Below, piece after piece: positions 24,969 through 34,847 of a DNA stretch of 64,000 nt. The notes beneath the pieces were generated by a model, which worked only from the letters and a program-made list of their open reading frames with translations, searched no databases and was not told the origin of the DNA. This stretch comes from Providencia rustigianii DSM 4541 (GTDB lineage Bacteria; Pseudomonadota; Gammaproteobacteria; Enterobacterales; Enterobacteriaceae). The first letter of the stretch is position 1, and each line of letters starts with the position of its first letter. The translations under genes were made by a program, and so were the position numbers. Where the stretch lies: assembly GCF_000156395.1 (NCBI RefSeq), contig NZ_GG703819.1, forward strand, positions 627,813 through 691,812. The letters run 5' to 3'.

Positions 24969-25472
24969 TTAAATATGAGAAGCTGTCGCCATTCCTTTCA
25001 GCTCTTTATCTAACAAGAATAAAGATTTACCTGATTCGCCGACCATTCCCAATTTATCCAGAACAGATTTAAACAGTTTTTCTTCTTCATGCTGTTCTGA
25101 AACATACCATTGCAGGAAGTTGAATGTTGAATAGTCTTGAGTCGTCATCGCTAAATGAGCAAGTTTGTTAATTTCAGAAGTAATTAATTGTTCATGTTCA
25201 TAAGTTTGGCTAAAAACATCAGCAATAGATTTAAAATCTTCCGGTGGTGCAGAAATCTGGCCTAAACGAGGTAATGCACCAGTATCGCTAAGATAATTAA
25301 ATAAACGCTGCATGTGTTCCATTTCTTCTTGTGAGTGTGCTTTCAAAAATGCTGCCGCACCTTCATAGCCTTTATCACTACACCATGCACTCATCTGTAA
25401 ATATAAATTCGCAGAGAAAAACTCAAGATTCAATTGTTTATTTAACGCGTCAATCATGTCAGCTTTTAACAT
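24969..25472 (-). CDS. ftnA: Ferritin FtnA
   Basis: The 167-residue four-helix protein matches bacterial ferritin (E. coli FtnA 165). Ferroxidase residues fall in [14 protein letters not shown], the [14 protein letters not shown] helix and YVSEQHEEE. It stores iron in a 24-subunit shell in the cytoplasm. A near-palindromic AT-rich site about 95 bases upstream may bind Fur, which activates ftnA in E. coli. Confidence 0.97.
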   Translation of the reverse strand: MLKADMIDALNKQLNLEFFSANLYLQMSAWCSDKGYEGAAAFLKAHSQEEMEHMQRLFNYLSDTGALPRLGQISAPPEDFKSIADVFSQTYEHEQLITSEINKLAHLAMTTQDYSTFNFLQWYVSEQHEEEKLFKSVLDKLGMVGESGKSLFLLDKELKGMATASHI

Positions 25473-25565
25473 ATTTTTACCTTATTAATGATTTATTCAT
25501 GAGGTTATTTAAGCACAGTAACATAATAAATGACTTAGGAAAACATACCTGAAACAAAAATTAAT

Positions 25566-25582
25566 TTATTGATAATCAATAA
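25566..25582. promoter_or_regulatory. Candidate Fur-like palindrome upstream of ftnA
   Basis: TTATTGAT and ATCAATAA form perfect 8-bp arms around one base. It contains a TGATAAT half-site, but the second half departs from the Fur consensus. It lies between ftnA and holE, about 95 bases upstream of ftnA. Confidence 0.35.
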
Positions 25583-25766
25583 TATTTTGTAAAAATAACG
25601 CGAATCACTCTTATTTATCTTTGATATAAAGATTCAAGATCAATTAAAGCCAATTAATCCCATTTCAGATTTTTTGATAAGAATATTTAAAGGTTAAATC
25701 CATCAAGATTTTTTTAGTCGCAGTTGCTACAATTCAACTTATTGATATTAACCGTTAGGATTTGAA

Positions 25767-25997
25767 ATGAGTTACAATCTTGCCTCGCTACCTAAAGACG
25801 AGATGGACAAAATCAACATCGATTTGCTTGCTTCCGGCGTCGCATTCAAAGAACGTTATAATATTCCTATTATTCCAGAAGTGGTTGAACGGGAGCAACC
25901 TGAACATCTCAGGGAGTATTTTAGAGAACGATTAGTACACTATCGTAAACTATCTATGAACTTCGCTCGACTACCTTATGAGCCAAAAAGTCGCTAG
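25767..25997 (+). CDS. holE: DNA polymerase III theta subunit HolE
   Basis: The 76-residue protein carries the HolE core: [20 protein letters not shown], a [10 protein letters not shown] motif and the C-terminal ARLPYEPK. Theta binds the epsilon proofreading subunit of the replicative polymerase core. GTTAGGA lies upstream of the ATG. A strong hairpin follows. Confidence 0.97.
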   Translation: MSYNLASLPKDEMDKINIDLLASGVAFKERYNIPIIPEVVEREQPEHLREYFRERLVHYRKLSMNFARLPYEPKSR

Positions 25998-26039
25998 CTA
26001 ACTAATAGATTGATAACCTTATTTTATATTGATAGACGA

Positions 26040-26064
26040 AAAAGGAGAATTATCTTCTCCTTTT
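26040..26064. terminator. Bidirectional terminator, holE / yebF
   Basis: A 10-bp stem (AAAAGGAGAA / TTCTCCTTTT) with a five-base loop lies between the convergent genes holE and yebF; A and T runs flank both arms. Confidence 0.85.
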
Positions 26065-26092
26065 AAAATGCTATAAAACTTAAATGTTACTA

Positions 26093-26458
26093 TTATTTAC
26101 TGGTGTTATAAGTCACTGTATTATTTTTACAATTTACTGCAACACGGTAATGGAGATCAGATTTTGAACCTCTGACAACCAGGGGGACAATATAGCCATC
26201 ATCCGTTTTGGTCACTTCACTATCATTGACCCAAGCTACTGCTTTTTTACCGACCGCAGCCTTCTCTTCTGTCCAACGCGGTAAACGGTTATTCATAAAA
26301 TCACTTTTTACTTGCGCGGCAACTTGCGGCTCAGTTAAATTTCCACAGCTAACAAATGGAGCCGCTTTACCTTCGTCCGTGTTAACACTGAATGCAAAAG
26401 AACTAAATACTAAAGCGCAACTTCCTAAAACTACTGCCATCTTTTTATTAACACTCAT
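26093..26458 (-). CDS. yebF: YebF-like secreted protein
   Basis: A 121-residue protein with a signal peptide (cut near SFAFS), two cysteines (SCGNL and NCKNN) and the blocks RWTEEK, VAWVNDSEV and VPLVVRGSKSDLHYRVAV that resemble E. coli YebF. YebF is secreted to the medium through the outer membrane porins in E. coli. The role is not known. It is in the same direction as yoaH but has its own gap of about 190 bases. Confidence 0.88.
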   Translation of the reverse strand: MSVNKKMAVVLGSCALVFSSFAFSVNTDEGKAAPFVSCGNLTEPQVAAQVKSDFMNNRLPRWTEEKAAVGKKAVAWVNDSEVTKTDDGYIVPLVVRGSKSDLHYRVAVNCKNNTVTYNTSK

Positions 26459-26645
26459 ACCATCCTCCGGTGCCTATTCGATGTAGGCTAAATTTAGATC
26501 CGTTTTAGTTGCCATAACTGAAATATATCGATTAATACTGCAACTTTGAGTTTAGTTACAAAATAATACTTATCAGCAAAATGACTTAACTAATACTAAA
26601 TTTATCAGAATTACATTTGAATGTTAATAGTATGTTTATGTTTTA

Positions 26646-26825
26646 TTAATTTTCGTCATCGAAACGCGCAATAATTTGCTCTTTACCTTGATGTTTTTCT
26701 CTAATTTCTTGTGCTACCAATGCGATTGCTTGTCCACTGCTCATACCTTCAGACATTAGCTGATGAATTTTCTCAACCGCTTCTTGTTGTTCTTCATGGG
26801 AAAGTGCTGGCATACCAGAAAACAT
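26646..26825 (-). CDS. yoaH: YoaH (UPF0181)
   Basis: This 59-codon gene reads [20 protein letters not shown], then [15 protein letters not shown] and ends in IIARFDDEN, nearly the same as E. coli YoaH (59). It has an AAAGAGG site upstream of the ATG. It is divergent from pabB, as in E. coli. Function is unknown. Confidence 0.95.
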   Translation of the reverse strand: MFSGMPALSHEEQQEAVEKIHQLMSEGMSSGQAIALVAQEIREKHQGKEQIIARFDDEN

Positions 26826-26965
26826 AATTAACCTCTTTTAGTCATTGACTCATTTTTATACATTAAGATTTTTCGGTAAATTTTAACAGCTCTTACCTTA
26901 ATAAGGTAAGATTATATGGTAATCTGGCATTATTCACTTGAAGAACTCTATTTTTACTTATTGAT

Positions 26966-28345
26966 ATGATTATTAATAAAATACAATTACCTTACTGCCC
27001 TGATGCAGCCTTAAACTATTTTGCCCCTCTTGCACACCAGCCATGGGCAATGTTGCTTCATTCTGGCAACGCTGAACATTCACATAACCGATACGATATA
27101 ATTGTTGCAGACCCTATTGCAACGCTGTTAACTCGTGATCTAAACACTGTGATTCAAGAATTAGGCCAACAAGAGCAAGTATCGCAGCAAGATCCTTTTG
27201 CTTTACTACAACAACTTATAGATAAATACAAAACTACCGAATTAACCGATAATTCTCTGCCTTTTAATGGTGGGGCTATGGGAATTTGGAGTTATGATTT
27301 AGGTCGTCGAATTGAAAAACTTCCTGCGATAGCAACATCTGAACTGCAATTTCCTGATATGGCCGTTGGTATATATTTATGGGCATTAATTGTCGACCAC
27401 CAAGCCCAAACCGTGACATTATTCAGCTATGATGATGTTGAACAACGTCTAGCGTGGCTACAATCACAAAAAATACCGCGGAAAAATCAATTTGAGCTAA
27501 CGTCTTCGTGGAATTCCAACATGACTGAAGCCCTATATCATGAAAATATCGCCCATATTCATCAATATCTCCGTGATGGCGATTGTTATCAAATCAATCT
27601 AGCACAGCGGTTTAAAGCTAAATATAAAGGAAATGAGTGGAATGCCTTTTTAACGCTTAATCAAAGCAACCGTGCACCATTTTCCTCTTTTATTCGCTTA
27701 CCCGAAAATACCATCATCAGTGTTTCTCCTGAACGCTTTATTTTATTGGATAAAGGTGAAATTCAGACTCGCCCAATTAAAGGGACCTTGCCACGTTTGG
27801 ACGATCCTGAAGAAGATAAAATTCAAGCAGAAAAACTGGCCAATTCGCCTAAAGATCGTGCCGAAAACTTGATGATTGTCGACTTATTACGTAACGATAT
27901 TGGGCGCGTTGCAAAACCTGGCACAGTGAAAGTTCCTGAGCTATTTAAAGTTGAGCAATTCCCTGCTGTACATCATTTAGTCAGTACCATTACAGCAACA
28001 TTAGCTGAACAATACTGTGCAACCGATTTGCTTCGTGCCTGTTTCCCAGGAGGCTCAATCACAGGAGCACCAAAAATACGCGCGATGCAAATCATTGAAG
28101 AGCTGGAGCCTCATCGCCGACATGGATATTGTGGTGCAATAGGCTATATTAGTTTCAATGGGAATATGGATACCAATATCACAATCCGCACCCTACTGAC
28201 TTATAAAAAGCAGATTTATTGCTGGGCAGGCGGTGGAATTGTTGCAGATAGTCAAGCAGATAAAGAGTATCAAGAGACGTTTGATAAATTACGCCTGATT
28301 TTACCAAAACTAGGAAAAATGGATAACGATGACCGAACTGAATAG
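26966..28345 (+). CDS. pabB: Aminodeoxychorismate synthase component I
   Basis: The 459-residue protein is a chorismate-using enzyme. Its C-terminal half carries the conserved ISVSPERFI, TRPIKGTLPR, ENLMIVDLLRNDIGRV and CFPGGSITGAPKIRAM blocks. With PabA it turns chorismate into 4-amino-4-deoxychorismate for folate synthesis. Lys in PIKGT is the conserved nucleophile. It overlaps nudL by 17 bases. Confidence 0.97.
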   Translation: MIINKIQLPYCPDAALNYFAPLAHQPWAMLLHSGNAEHSHNRYDIIVADPIATLLTRDLNTVIQELGQQEQVSQQDPFALLQQLIDKYKTTELTDNSLPFNGGAMGIWSYDLGRRIEKLPAIATSELQFPDMAVGIYLWALIVDHQAQTVTLFSYDDVEQRLAWLQSQKIPRKNQFELTSSWNSNMTEALYHENIAHIHQYLRDGDCYQINLAQRFKAKYKGNEWNAFLTLNQSNRAPFSSFIRLPENTIISVSPERFILLDKGEIQTRPIKGTLPRLDDPEEDKIQAEKLANSPKDRAENLMIVDLLRNDIGRVAKPGTVKVPELFKVEQFPAVHHLVSTITATLAEQYCATDLLRACFPGGSITGAPKIRAMQIIEELEPHRRHGYCGAIGYISFNGNMDTNITIRTLLTYKKQIYCWAGGGIVADSQADKEYQETFDKLRLILPKLGKMDNDDRTE

Positions 28346-28889
28346 CTTTATTAGTCGTTTTCAGTTTACATTACCTCAGTCCCGTCAACCCGCTACTAAG
28401 GCGGGTAAAGCGGCGGCAGTCCTATTGCCAATAATTGATAAACCCAATCCAACCTTATTACTCACACAGCGTTCTCCGCTTTTACGTTCCCATGCAGGCC
28501 AAGTAGCATTTCCGGGAGGTTCTCGCGATCCAGAAGATAAAACATTAATTGCAACAGCATTGCGGGAAGCATACGAAGAAGTCGCCATTCCACCTGAAAA
28601 AGTGCAAGTATTAGGTCAACTCACGCCATTAAGCAGTATTGGGGGTTATCAAGTCACGCCAATTATTGGTTTAGTCCCCGATAATATTCATTACCATGCG
28701 AACCCCAGTGAGGTTTCATCAATTTTCGAGATCCCGCTATTTGATGCACTTGCTCTTCATAAACATAAATATGTTGATATCAAACGTACTGGTCGAGAAA
28801 ATCGCGTTTTTTTCTATTGGTATAACAATTACTTAGTCTGGGGACTGACTGCATCTATTCTTCATCAACTAGCATTACAATTGGACTAA
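28329..28889 (+). CDS. nudL: Nudix hydrolase NudL (CoA pyrophosphatase-like)
   Basis: A 186-residue protein with a Nudix box running from GGSRDPEDKTLIATALREA to YEEVAI (about 58-82), preceded by the LLTQRS and HAGQVAFPGG signature of CoA-type Nudix enzymes (UPF0035). It likely hydrolyses CoA or related diphosphates. It overlaps pabB and is followed by sdaA, as in E. coli. Confidence 0.95.
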   Translation: MTELNSFISRFQFTLPQSRQPATKAGKAAAVLLPIIDKPNPTLLLTQRSPLLRSHAGQVAFPGGSRDPEDKTLIATALREAYEEVAIPPEKVQVLGQLTPLSSIGGYQVTPIIGLVPDNIHYHANPSEVSSIFEIPLFDALALHKHKYVDIKRTGRENRVFFYWYNNYLVWGLTASILHQLALQLD

Positions 28890-29183
28890 TTTATGAAGAT
28901 CCCCCATCGATAGTGTAATATTTTTAAAATACGTAATATTCAGTAGAATAAGCCAAGCAATTTTCCAATTATCGATTATCTTCAACAGAGAATAGTTCTT
29001 TTCTTAAATCACTTTGTGAGACTCTGAAATACAATTAGTGCTATTTCTGAGCAATACACCTTATGTAACTACCTTATTTTAAAAAATACTTTAAACTTAC
29101 TGGTTAACACTACGAAATAACAGTAAAGTAGCGCCCTTTAAAATAAATCACTATATCTACATCTTTTCTTTAAGGAGTCCTGC

Positions 29184-30548
29184 GTGATAAGCGTTTTCGA
29201 CATGTTTAAAGTGGGCATTGGCCCTTCAAGCTCTCATACAGTCGGACCAATGAAGGCTGGGAAAGAATTTGTCGATGATTTGGTCAATAAACAATTATTA
29301 CCAACCGTCACTCGTGTTGCCGTTGACGTTTATGGCTCTTTATCCTTAACAGGTAAAGGTCACCATACCGATATCGCCATTATTATGGGGCTTGCGGGTA
29401 ACCTGCCAGCCACTGTTGACATCGAATCTATTCCATCCTTTATCAAGAATGTGGAAGAAACCGAGAAGCTACCATTAGCAAATGGTACGCATATTGTTGA
29501 CTTCCCTAAAGAGGGTGGCATGAATTTCCGTCAGGATAACCTACCGTTACATGAAAATGGTATGACTATCCATGCCTTCGCAGGTGACAAGGAAATTTAT
29601 ACCAAAACTTACTACTCTATCGGCGGTGGTTTTATCGTTGATGAAGAGCATTTTGGTCAAACTGCAACAGATAGCAAACCAGTTTCTTATCCATTTAACT
29701 CTGCTGAAGAGTTATTACTAAAATGCAAAGAATCCGGCTTATCAATCTCAAGCCTCATGATGAAAAATGAGCTAGATCTGCACACTCGTGACGAAGTCTA
29801 TGCTTACTTTGCTGACGTATGGCACACCATGCAAGCTTGTATTGAACGCGGTTTAAATACTGAAGGCGTGTTACCCGGTCCACTACGTGTACCTCGCCGT
29901 GCCCCAGCACTTAATCGCTTAGTCACATCATCCAGCAAACTCTCCAACGACCCAATGAACGTGATTGACTTGATCAATATGTATGCATTAGCGGTCAATG
30001 AAGAGAATGCCGCAGGTGGACGAGTTGTAACAGCACCAACAAACGGAGCTTGTGGTATCGTTCCTGCCGTATTGGCGTACTACAACCATTGTGTTGAACC
30101 TGTAACCCCTGAACTTTACCTGCGCTATTTCTTAGCATCTGGTGCAATTGGCATTTTATATAAAATGAATGCCTCGATTTCAGGTGCTGAAGTAGGTTGC
30201 CAAGGTGAAGTTGGTGTAGCTTGTTCAATGGCTGCGGCAGGTTTGACTGAGTTATTTGGTGGAAGCCCTGAGCAAGTCTGTATTGCCGCTGAAATCGGCA
30301 TGGAACATAACTTAGGTCTTACCTGTGACCCTGTAGCTGGACAAGTCCAAGTTCCTTGTATTGAACGTAATGCTATTGCTTCTGTGAAAGCCATCAATGC
30401 GGCACGTATGGCGCTTCGTCGAACCAGTGAACCTCGTGTATCTCTTGATAAAGTTATTGAGACCATGTATGAGACAGGCAAAGACATGAATGCTAAATAC
30501 CGTGAAACTTCTCGCGGTGGCTTAGCAATTAAAGTCCAATGTGATTAA
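29184..30548 (+). CDS. sdaA: L-serine deaminase
   Basis: A 454-residue single-chain Fe-S serine dehydratase. The N-terminal beta domain carries GIGPSSSHTVGPMKAG, and the catalytic alpha domain has TNGACGIVPAV and EHNLGLTCDPVAGQVQVPCIERN with the Fe-S cysteines. It converts L-serine to pyruvate and ammonia. GGAGT stands before the start, which reads GTG at 29184. The gene ends in a strong terminator. Confidence 0.98.
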   Translation: MISVFDMFKVGIGPSSSHTVGPMKAGKEFVDDLVNKQLLPTVTRVAVDVYGSLSLTGKGHHTDIAIIMGLAGNLPATVDIESIPSFIKNVEETEKLPLANGTHIVDFPKEGGMNFRQDNLPLHENGMTIHAFAGDKEIYTKTYYSIGGGFIVDEEHFGQTATDSKPVSYPFNSAEELLLKCKESGLSISSLMMKNELDLHTRDEVYAYFADVWHTMQACIERGLNTEGVLPGPLRVPRRAPALNRLVTSSSKLSNDPMNVIDLINMYALAVNEENAAGGRVVTAPTNGACGIVPAVLAYYNHCVEPVTPELYLRYFLASGAIGILYKMNASISGAEVGCQGEVGVACSMAAAGLTELFGGSPEQVCIAAEIGMEHNLGLTCDPVAGQVQVPCIERNAIASVKAINAARMALRRTSEPRVSLDKVIETMYETGKDMNAKYRETSRGGLAIKVQCD

Positions 30549-30580
30549 TTAGTTCTGAATATCTAGCCGTTCCCTTAGAG

Positions 30581-30622
30581 CCCTTTCACTTACCAATATG
30601 CGGTGTGAAAGGGTTTTATTTT
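30581..30622 (+). terminator. Terminator of sdaA
   Basis: A 9-bp stem (CCCTTTCAC / GTGAAAGGG) is followed by TTTTATTTTTTT, 33 bases after the sdaA stop. Confidence 0.9.
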
Positions 30623-31249
30623 TTTATCATAATGTTCTCTTTTCCCTCATACTTATTAAATTATTTAAAATAAGTTATTTATTGGCATATACGCTCTATT
30701 TTCGATGATTTACATTTAACAGCTTTGCTCGTTTCAGCTTTCGATTTTTATCGTTTATGGTCGTTTTATCAACGCTATCTTTATTGATTTTTCATATCTT
30801 TTTATTCTCTTTCTCTCACTATTTATTGCTATAAATTCTATTCCCTCCATCAAAAATCGCTTATTTTTCATCCCACACACTAATTTGAATATAAAACGCC
30901 CACCTTTTCTGTTACCGATAACAGAGCTTATATCCATTATTTTATTATTTTTTAGATTATAATTTTAATAATATCGCAAAGAAAAAAATTAAAGATTTAT
31001 TTATCGGTAATATTTGGATCTATTTTTATTTTTCTGACGCGAAACAAGTTTTTTAGATTAATCCTAATGTTATGATCACTCAGTCAATCCGCTAATAATT
31101 GTACTTATTAAATTATTAGCTAACCACTTAGTTTGAATTTATTCAGCTACTATTATGGTGCAGGGAAACTAATACAGAGGAATCCAAGTTTTAAGCTTCA
31201 ATACAATCCGCAAATTACGTTTCGATTTATCTGTTAAGAGGGAAAAATA
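30623..31249 (+). promoter_or_regulatory. Long leader of the mannose PTS operon
   Basis: About 630 bases of very AT-rich DNA lie before manX without a credible gene. ATTTTTCTGACGCGAAACAA at 31028-31047 resembles an Mlc/NagC-type operator (T-rich half, CGCGAAA half). E. coli manX is repressed by Mlc, so the site is plausible. GAGGG before the GTG start at 31250 is the ribosome site. The rest is unassigned. Confidence 0.45.
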
Positions 31250-32215
31250 GTGAGTATAGCTATTATGATTGGAACCCACGGAGTCGCTGCTGAACAGCTT
31301 CTCCGAACCACCGAGATGTTAATAGGCGAGCAAGAAAATGTTTCGTTTATTGATTTTGTCCCTGGTGAAAATGCTGACACCCTATTTGATAAATACACCC
31401 AAAAATTGACTGAGCTTGATACCTCAGCAGGTGTGTTGTTCCTAGTTGATACTTGGGGTGGTAGCCCATTCAATGCCGCTACACGCATTGCGAACGAGCA
31501 TGACAACTATGAAATCATTACTGGCGTCAATGTTCCTATGCTTGTAGAGACCTTCATGTGCCGCGATGATAACCCATCTATGGATGAGTTAATTACAGTA
31601 GCACTAGAAACTGGTCGTGGCGGTATCCGTCCATTCAAATTTAAAGAGTCCGTTACAGAAACCCCAGCACCAGTAGTCAAGAATGAACCCGCTCCTCAAG
31701 CAGTTATTGCCGGTCCGGGTGAGCACATGGTTATTGCACTAGCTCGTATCGACGACCGTCTAATTCATGGGCAAGTTGCGACTCGCTGGACCAAAGAAAT
31801 GCGTGTTAAGCGTATTATCGTGGTAAGTGATGAAGTAGCAAAAGATCATGTTCGTTCTACTCTACTAAAACAAGTGGCGCCACCTGGTGTAACTGCCCAT
31901 GTTATTGACGTAGACAAATGTGTTCGAGTTTATAACAACCCGAAATATGCAGGTGAGCGTGTCATGCTACTGTTCACCAATCCAACTGATGTTCAGCGAA
32001 TTGTTGAGCAAGGTGTTGAGATTGACTCAATCAACATTGGCGGCATGGCATATACCGAAGGTAAAACGATGGTAACCAATGCGGTTTCTATCAACCAAAA
32101 AGATATTGATGCATTTAATTATCTGAACGACAAAAAGATTGAGCTAGAAGTTCGTAAAGTCGCTTCAGACAGTAAAGTCCGCATGATGGATTTGATTAAT
32201 AAACTTAAAAAATAA
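31250..32215 (+). CDS. manX: Mannose PTS EIIAB
   Basis: The 321-residue fusion has an EIIA domain with the phosphorylated His in MIGTHGVAAEQLL (about residue 10), a Pro/Ala linker (about 137-155) and an EIIB domain with RIDDRLIHGQVATRW containing the second phospho-His (about 175). It passes phosphate from HPr to mannose, glucose and related sugars entering through ManYZ. Start is GTG, with GAGGG eight bases upstream. Confidence 0.97.
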   Translation: MSIAIMIGTHGVAAEQLLRTTEMLIGEQENVSFIDFVPGENADTLFDKYTQKLTELDTSAGVLFLVDTWGGSPFNAATRIANEHDNYEIITGVNVPMLVETFMCRDDNPSMDELITVALETGRGGIRPFKFKESVTETPAPVVKNEPAPQAVIAGPGEHMVIALARIDDRLIHGQVATRWTKEMRVKRIIVVSDEVAKDHVRSTLLKQVAPPGVTAHVIDVDKCVRVYNNPKYAGERVMLLFTNPTDVQRIVEQGVEIDSINIGGMAYTEGKTMVTNAVSINQKDIDAFNYLNDKKIELEVRKVASDSKVRMMDLINKLKK

Positions 32216-32293
32216 TTATTTTAGAAATTCGTTCATATTGAACCGTTACTCAAAAACAGTCTTAGACACTTGTTGGTTACAGGAGATTAAACA

Positions 32294-33091
32294 ATGGAAC
32301 TTACCGTTGTTCAAATAGTAATGGTATTCATCGTGGCTTGTATCGCCGGTATGGGATCGATCCTTGATGAATTCCAATTCCACCGCCCTCTCGTTGCCTG
32401 TACGCTTATTGGTATCGTTCTGGGTGATATGAAAACCGGTATTATCATCGGTGGTACACTTGAGATGATAGCCTTAGGCTGGATGAACATTGGTGCGGCA
32501 GTTGCCCCTGATGCAGCATTGGCATCTATCATTTCAACCATCTTGGTTATCGCCGGTGGACAAAGCATCGGTGCTGGTATTGCGATTGCAATTCCGCTAG
32601 CCGCTGCAGGTCAAGTTCTGACTATTATTGTTCGTACCATTACCGTTGCATTCCAACATGCAGCAGACCGGGCCGCGCTTAAGGGTAACTTATCCGCCAT
32701 TAGCTTGATTCACATTTCGGCTCTGCTACTTCAAGCTATGCGTATCGCAATTCCTGCTCTCGTTGTCGCTGTTTCGGTGGGTACATCAGAAGTCCAACAA
32801 ATGCTTGATTCTATACCTCAAGTCGTGACTGATGGTCTGAATATTGCGGGTGGTATGATTGTTGTTGTTGGTTACGCAATGGTGATCAATATGATGCGTG
32901 CTGGCTACCTGATGCCGTTCTTCTATTTAGGTTTTGTCACTGCCGCATTTACCGACTTTAACCTTGTTGCACTTGGTGTCATTGGTACTGTGATGGCTAT
33001 CCTATACATCCAGCTCAGTCCTAAATACAACAAATCACAAACTGTTGTAGTACAAAGCAGCAATAACAATCTCGACAACGAGCTAGACTAG
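32294..33091 (+). CDS. manY: Mannose PTS EIIC
   Basis: A 265-residue integral membrane protein with many glycine- and alanine-rich helices; LGDMKTGIIIGGTLEMIALG is the family signature. With ManZ it forms the sugar channel. It follows manX after 78 bases and leads into manZ with a 13-base gap and an AGGAGG site. Confidence 0.97.
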   Translation: MELTVVQIVMVFIVACIAGMGSILDEFQFHRPLVACTLIGIVLGDMKTGIIIGGTLEMIALGWMNIGAAVAPDAALASIISTILVIAGGQSIGAGIAIAIPLAAAGQVLTIIVRTITVAFQHAADRAALKGNLSAISLIHISALLLQAMRIAIPALVVAVSVGTSEVQQMLDSIPQVVTDGLNIAGGMIVVVGYAMVINMMRAGYLMPFFYLGFVTAAFTDFNLVALGVIGTVMAILYIQLSPKYNKSQTVVVQSSNNNLDNELD

Positions 33092-33104
33092 GAGGAGCGT
33101 AATC

Positions 33105-33956
33105 ATGGTAGACACAACAAAACCAACAGCGAAAAAGCTAACTCAAAGCGATATTCGCGGCGTATTTTTACGCTCTAACTTGTTGCAAGGCTCTTGGAAC
33201 TTCGAGCGTATGCAAGCATTGGGTTTCTGCTACTCAATGGTTCCTGTGATTCGTCGTCTTTATCCAGACAATAATGACGACCGTAAACAAGCCATTAAGC
33301 GCCACCTTGAGTTCTTCAACACCCATCCATATGTCGCAGCACCAATTTTGGGTGTTACCATGGCGATGGAAGAGGAGCGCGCTAATGGTGCAGCCATTGA
33401 TGATGGTGCGATTAACGGTATTAAAGTCGGTTTGATGGGACCGTTGGCTGGTGTAGGTGACCCAATATTCTGGGGTACTGTACGCCCTGTATTTGCCGCT
33501 CTCGGTGCGGGTATAGCGATGACCGGCAGCCTGCTTGGTCCATTGCTGTTCTTCGTTCTCTTTAACTTAGTTCGTTTACTCACTCTGTACTATGGTGTTT
33601 CCTACGGCTATAAAAAAGGGATTGATATCGTTCAAGATATTGGCGGCGGATTCCTTCAAAAGCTGACAGAAGGTGCGTCAATTTTAGGTCTATTTGTCAT
33701 GGGGGCTTTGGTTAACAAATGGACCCACGTCAATATTCCTCTTGAGGTCTCACGGATTAAGAACCAAACAACAGGGGTAGAAGATATTACCACTGTTCAA
33801 ATGATCCTTGACCAACTGATGCCGGGCTTAGTTCCTCTTCTGCTGACCTTTGCCTGTATGTGGCTGCTACGTCGTAAAGTTAACGCTTTATGGATCATTA
33901 TCGGCTTCTTCGGCTTAGGTATTCTGGGTGCGTGGTTAAACTTCTTAGCACCATAG
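33105..33956 (+). CDS. manZ: Mannose PTS EIID
   Basis: A 283-residue protein with the EIID opening RSNLLQGSWNFERMQALGF, a GLMGPLAGVGDPIFWGT loop and C-terminal membrane helices. It completes the mannose permease. Mannose EIIC/EIID is also a known entry point for phage lambda DNA and class IIa bacteriocins. It ends with a strong terminator. Confidence 0.97.
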   Translation: MVDTTKPTAKKLTQSDIRGVFLRSNLLQGSWNFERMQALGFCYSMVPVIRRLYPDNNDDRKQAIKRHLEFFNTHPYVAAPILGVTMAMEEERANGAAIDDGAINGIKVGLMGPLAGVGDPIFWGTVRPVFAALGAGIAMTGSLLGPLLFFVLFNLVRLLTLYYGVSYGYKKGIDIVQDIGGGFLQKLTEGASILGLFVMGALVNKWTHVNIPLEVSRIKNQTTGVEDITTVQMILDQLMPGLVPLLLTFACMWLLRRKVNALWIIIGFFGLGILGAWLNFLAP

Positions 33957-33975
33957 AAATCATTAAATAGTTAAC

Positions 33976-34002
33976 AAGGGAGGTTGCAGCCTCCCTTTTT
34001 TA
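33976..34002 (+). terminator. Terminator of manXYZ
   Basis: GGGAGG and CCTCCC arms, extended by AA/TT pairs, are followed by a run of T, 20 bases after manZ. Confidence 0.9.
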
Positions 34003-34045
34003 ATTTTAAGCTCTACTGCTCGTTCACTTAGTCATGGGTACTCAA

Positions 34046-34504
34046 ATGACCTTAAATGATTCAATCCTTGTCATTATCATTTTGATCATGCTTGTATACG
34101 CAATCTATGATGAATTCATTCAGGGGTTACTGAAAGGCAAAACTCTGCTAAAGGTAAATTTAAAACGCAAACACCGAGCAGATGCCATTATATTCATTGT
34201 TCTAATTTGTATTGTGATTTATACAAATATTGTTCGACATGGTAATTTATTAACCACTTATTTATTAATGATTACTATTTTCATGGCGATATATTTGGCA
34301 TTCATTAGAACACCAAAAGTATTTTTTAAACAAAATGGTTTCTATTTCGCCAATGCTTTTATTTTATATAATAGAATTAAAACAATGAATTTATCAGAAA
34401 ACGGTATTTTAATTGTTGGATTAGAAAAAAGTAAAATTCACATTCAAGTCAAGCATCTTGATGATTTACAAAAGATTTATGATTTTTTTATTAATCATAA
34501 ATAA
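34046..34504 (+). CDS. yobD: YobD (DUF986) inner-membrane protein
   Basis: The ATG at 34046 gives 152 residues, the length of E. coli YobD; an in-frame ATG 12 bases earlier also exists. Three membrane helices come first, followed by a cytoplasmic tail with FIRTPKVFFKQNGFYFAN and IKTMNLSENGILIV, both YobD features. Function is unknown. It lies after manXYZ as in E. coli. Confidence 0.93.
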   Translation: MTLNDSILVIIILIMLVYAIYDEFIQGLLKGKTLLKVNLKRKHRADAIIFIVLICIVIYTNIVRHGNLLTTYLLMITIFMAIYLAFIRTPKVFFKQNGFYFANAFILYNRIKTMNLSENGILIVGLEKSKIHIQVKHLDDLQKIYDFFINHK

Positions 34505-34659
34505 CCACATTATATATTGGCATAAACATTAAGGTTAATTAACTGATTAATTAACCTTAGTTTTATTAATATTGAAAATGACAATTATTCTCATATGGAT
34601 ATGGCATTATTAATAATTTAAATTTTGCCTTTATTAAAAATTGTGATATCTTTCATCCC

Positions 34660-34782
34660 ACGTCATTGGGGAGTAGCCTGTTCTGGAAATATATTGATTC
34701 CAGAAAATCCGTATCAACATACTCGTTTGTTTTTAAACGTGGTGCGGATGCCATTAAGTTGGTTGGCAAGACCATAGACACA
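34660..34782 (+). promoter_or_regulatory. yybP-ykoY manganese riboswitch
   Basis: The leader of mntP contains the conserved GGGGAGUAGCC block (34668-34679), a variable hairpin (CTGGAA / TTCCAG), AUCAACAUACUCG, and GGCAAGACC near the 3' side, the features of the yybP-ykoY motif that binds Mn2+. A 10-bp inverted repeat just downstream, ACACATAAAT (34778-34787) and ATTTATGTGT (34808-34817), is a likely expression platform. High manganese is expected to turn on the MntP exporter. Confidence 0.9.
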
Positions 34783-34847
34783 TAAATACGCCTTTTGGTT
34801 GGGGGTAATTTATGTGTATATGGAAATACCCAACCGAGATTGTTTCT

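Noticed and set aside
30755-30937. 60-codon minus-strand frame in the manX leader
   Set aside because: Composition is that of AT-rich non-coding DNA and no ribosome site is seen.
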